Positions 61,290-64,000 of a stretch of 64,000 nt of DNA are shown here, in pieces. Within the stretch, counting starts at the first letter, position 1. The number at the start of each line of letters is the position of its first letter. This DNA is from Apostichopus japonicus (lineage: Eukaryota > Echinodermata > Holothuroidea > Aspidochirotida > Stichopodidae): NCBI RefSeq assembly GCF_037975245.1, contig NC_092575.1, positions 25,572,841 to 25,636,840 of the forward strand. Direction: 5' to 3'. A program made the translations under genes and the position numbers. The notes below the pieces were generated by a model. It saw only the letters and a program-made list of their open reading frames with translations. It was not told where the DNA came from and searched no databases.

Positions 61290-63055
61290 ATAGGTATCCA
61301 AACCGAGCCAAGTTGACCAAGGAATTAAAATCCCTTGCCGAAGATAGAAAAGCAGAATTTGGTACTTCGTCGGATACCGAAGCAATAGGACGCAATTCTT
61401 TCAAGTCGAACAATATGTCCGCCACGAGCAACTACTCAATGTGTTCCTCTTCTCCATATTATGGTCCAATACGTAGAATCCCTCACACAACTCCAGAGAC
61501 TCTTAAATTAAGCATTTGCAAAGTATTTGGAAACGGGTTGAGACGGGCGACGGTTGGGAAATCTGCTAAGCTTACGATAAGGGTACCCCGCCCATTAAGG
61601 TCAAAATTACACAATGTAATTTTCTTCAGTGTCTTAGCTGTTGGAGAAAGACATATCTTCCATGCGTCCCCTTCTCGTGTCAGATCGGAAGCGCTGACAT
61701 TAGACTTCACCTACGTCCCGACAATTCCCGGAAATTACTACTTGTACGTTGAGGAAATATCAAAAGGATATCAAAAGCAGCTTAGTGGGAGCCCATTTCA
61801 TCTTATAGTAGAAGGACCACCAATAAATCAAACGGAAAGGCAACAGAAAGCTGACCAGCTTCCATCATGTCAAACCCTCCCACAAACTGATCTCTCGTGG
61901 TTAGAAGGAGAATGGGTGACAAGGGACATTGCGGGGGAGAACCGTGGAACTTTAAGGAGTGGTTGGGTTCTGCAACCTTATCGATGCAGTATAGATATAT
62001 TTACCAAAGGCGACTTGGCACTGGCGGCAGCATCTCCTTCATTAAAAACTATAGTTGTTCTTGGAAGATCTACCGAGCGAGGTGTATTTTTATCATTAGT
62101 TGATTCATTACTCAAAAGCGATGAGAAAGCTAATATTTCTACGTCTGTGTTGTGGAAATGTTGGGGAATCATGGAAGTAAGATTAGGAAATTTAAGATTC
62201 ATTTATCGGGATTTGCGTATTGAAGGCCTTTCTGCGGTTACAGTTACGGACAATCACCATGTAAATGTAACTTGTCATAAAAGAAATATAATTAGATCAA
62301 ATGATTATTTCAGTGATGCCATTACTTTTTTTCAGAAGACTTTATTCACTGATAAGATTAATCCAAATGTGGTACTTTTGATCATTAAAAACCCAAGACA
62401 ACTCCAACTTTTGGCGAAAACCATTCCAACATCTTGGGGAGGTAGCCTTTACGCCATGAACGGATTCAAGGTTCATGAAGGATTACTTTATACATTTACG
62501 GGAAGGCAGTCCGACCTAGAAATGGCCAAACAGTTTGTAACATACGATGATCACATAAGAGCTTTGGATGGATTTGCATTAGCCACACCATGGAGACACG
62601 CCACTGAGATTCCACCACTGATTATGCAGAAAGCGCATTGGCATAGACCATGTGAAGAACAAGACGGAGAAATCAGAGTATGCGGGGATGCCACCGAAAT
62701 GGTTGCCCAAATACTACTGGGCAGGGCACTAGCACCAAATGGAAAGGAAGCCTGGCTAGCTTCACTGGATGACTGTAAGCCTAATAACATTGAATTATCA
62801 AGACATTTTACAGTATGCAATGATTGTCCTAATTACGTATTTCCTTTACACCTTAACCCTGTCCCGCAGCTAAAATGTGACACGTTGAAAAGGTTAACAC
62901 CAAGAAATATGAGGGGCGTAAATTCTAGGAAGTTGATTCGTTGTCCAAGTGAATGCATGCAGACTGGTATCACATTAAGGAAAACTCTTGTAAATGAACG
63001 TAATTGTACCGTGTTAAAAACCAAACTTAACCAGATTTACAACTCAATCAATTAA
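61290..63055 (+). CDS. gene 3, exon 2: filamin repeat plus NXPE/PC-esterase-like domain, longer C-terminus
   Basis: Completes a protein of 668 residues (667 from the second ATG), stop TAA 63053-63055. The first ~45 exon-2 residues are diverged (RYPNRAKLTKELKSLAEDRK). From YYGPIRRIPHTTP on it is almost identical to genes 1 and 2. The filamin repeat and LGRSTERG motif are retained; the pair region reads MQKAHWH. A diverged block (about 62165-62340) is followed by a block nearly identical to gene 1. After LIRCPS the reading continues for about 33 residues with several Cys (ECMQTG..ERNC), because TGC stands where genes 1 and 2 have the stop TGA. Candidate ATTAAA polyadenylation signal at 63106-63111. 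Confidence 0.83.
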
Positions 63056-64000
63056 ATAGCCATACGCAAGTACCAAAATCGACGAGAATTTTAAACCAGT
63101 GGTTCATTAAAAGGATCTTACGGAAACAATTTGAAATAAGGACAAATTGATGAACCTACTTTATCCGGAACACACGAAGTATCCTAGAATTATATATATA
63201 TATATATGATATAATTTGTTTTATCAAGATGTTACTTGGTAAGTCGGTGACAAATACCCGCAGCATATTAACAAAGTATCAGTCACTTGTTCTTACAATT
63301 GCATAGGAAATAACATGCAACTAGTTTGTCATACTTCAAAGTGAGTCATTGATTTCTAGTTGTATATGTGGTACATGCCATTGCTTCGAATTCTTGACAG
63401 GCTTTAAAGGACTCAATATTAGACCTGTATCTTAATAACAAAAATTATATTTGAGTTAATCGGCTAATTAAATTGTTGCTATACATGAGCTAAGCTGAGA
63501 GTGTTTCAAAACCCAACTGTCATTTATCTTCATGTTGTTGTCGTTTTTTATTATTATTATATTTTGGTTGTGGTGTACATAATGGGTACATATATACGTC
63601 ACTGTGTGTGATGGATGGGGGTAGTTCGTTTGTGGCTTTGTTTTCTCCTTTAACGAGGGTCACTGATGCAATACATGACACTGATTGTGGTATAAGTATC
63701 TGTTGGCTTTAATCATGACCCCGAACAAACTTACGGTTACCTTCCCCTGCTGAAACCTCAATTACTAGACATACTAATGTCGCCATGTAATGAAGACCCA
63801 CTTGAGATTTGTCGAATTGTATACCAATCCTTAATATAGTGGTATCGACATTTAGAAAAGTTGACGCAAGGTGACTAGATAGGATACAATCTTTGCTTAC
63901 AAATGTCATAATTTTATTTCGTATGGCATTTTTAGGAATAATGAGAATCTCGAATTGTTGCATTGAGAAGAAGGTCGTTGTCTTCGTCTTCACTTTACTT
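63056..64000. other. downstream of gene 3, no further gene recognised
   Basis: AT-rich; short (TA)n near 63192-63207. The minus-strand frame 63709-63993 (94 residues) has no motif I know. Confidence 0.45.

Noticed and set aside
63709-63993. 94-codon minus-strand frame at the window end
   Set aside because: No recognisable domain, no splice or promoter context; length is expected by chance in this much sequence.

Overview
This window reads as nuclear DNA of a marine invertebrate deuterostome. An echinoderm is my best guess, but the sequence does not prove it. It is AT-rich, has canonical GT..AG introns, and is full of short microsatellites, MITE-like DNA transposons and non-LTR retrotransposon remains. 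There are no bacterial operons, rRNA or CRISPR arrays.

The real genes are three tandem, same-strand paralogs of a two-exon gene. Exon 1 encodes a short cytoplasmic tail, one membrane anchor and a stalk. Exon 2 encodes a filamin-type Ig repeat followed by an NXPE / PC-esterase (SGNH-like) module. Gene 1 has exons 10835-11069 and 17215-18887 (635 aa). Gene 2 has exons 31800-32034 and 50896-52568 (635 aa). Gene 3 has exons 53947-54187 and 61290-63055 (668 aa). All three join in phase 1 through an Asp codon. In all three the SGNH block-I motif GDS is replaced by GRS, and the C-terminal catalytic Asp/His pair looks incomplete, so these may be non-catalytic or altered enzymes. Their neighbourhood suggests local duplication: genes 1 and 2 lie in a segmental duplication (about 4471-20027 versus 28555-53690), and gene 3 is an older copy whose exon 2 looks like a gene-conversion mosaic.

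Layout. 1-3000: possible last exon and 3' UTR of another gene, with a 175-bp MITE. 3290-4180: minisatellite loaded with AGGTCA-type nuclear-receptor half-sites; related arrays lie at 12400-12840 and 44440-45020 on the other strand. 4471-11000: start of duplication copy A, with a LINE remnant, a TIR element carrying seven GTGACTCGCGTGAC-type motifs, a hAT-like element nested in it, and a U2-snRNA-derived repeat. 11070-17214: gene 1 intron. 20037-26288: a nearly complete but broken L1/Tx1-like LINE with a 9-bp target-site duplication, its 3' UTR split by another TIR element; copy B keeps the empty site. 28555-32034: copy B start. 32035-50895: gene 2 intron, swollen by a 10.8-kb nested hAT-like insertion (33204-43998). 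That insertion contains a 9.1-kb element (33532-42633) whose ends are arrays of TGATATCA palindromes. 54188-61289: gene 3 intron, with a CR1/L2-like LINE 3' end near 60.7-61.0 kb.

No intact transposase is visible, so the DNA elements look non-autonomous. Boundaries called exact rest on target-site duplications and TIRs that I read directly; family assignments come from remembered motifs and were not searched.
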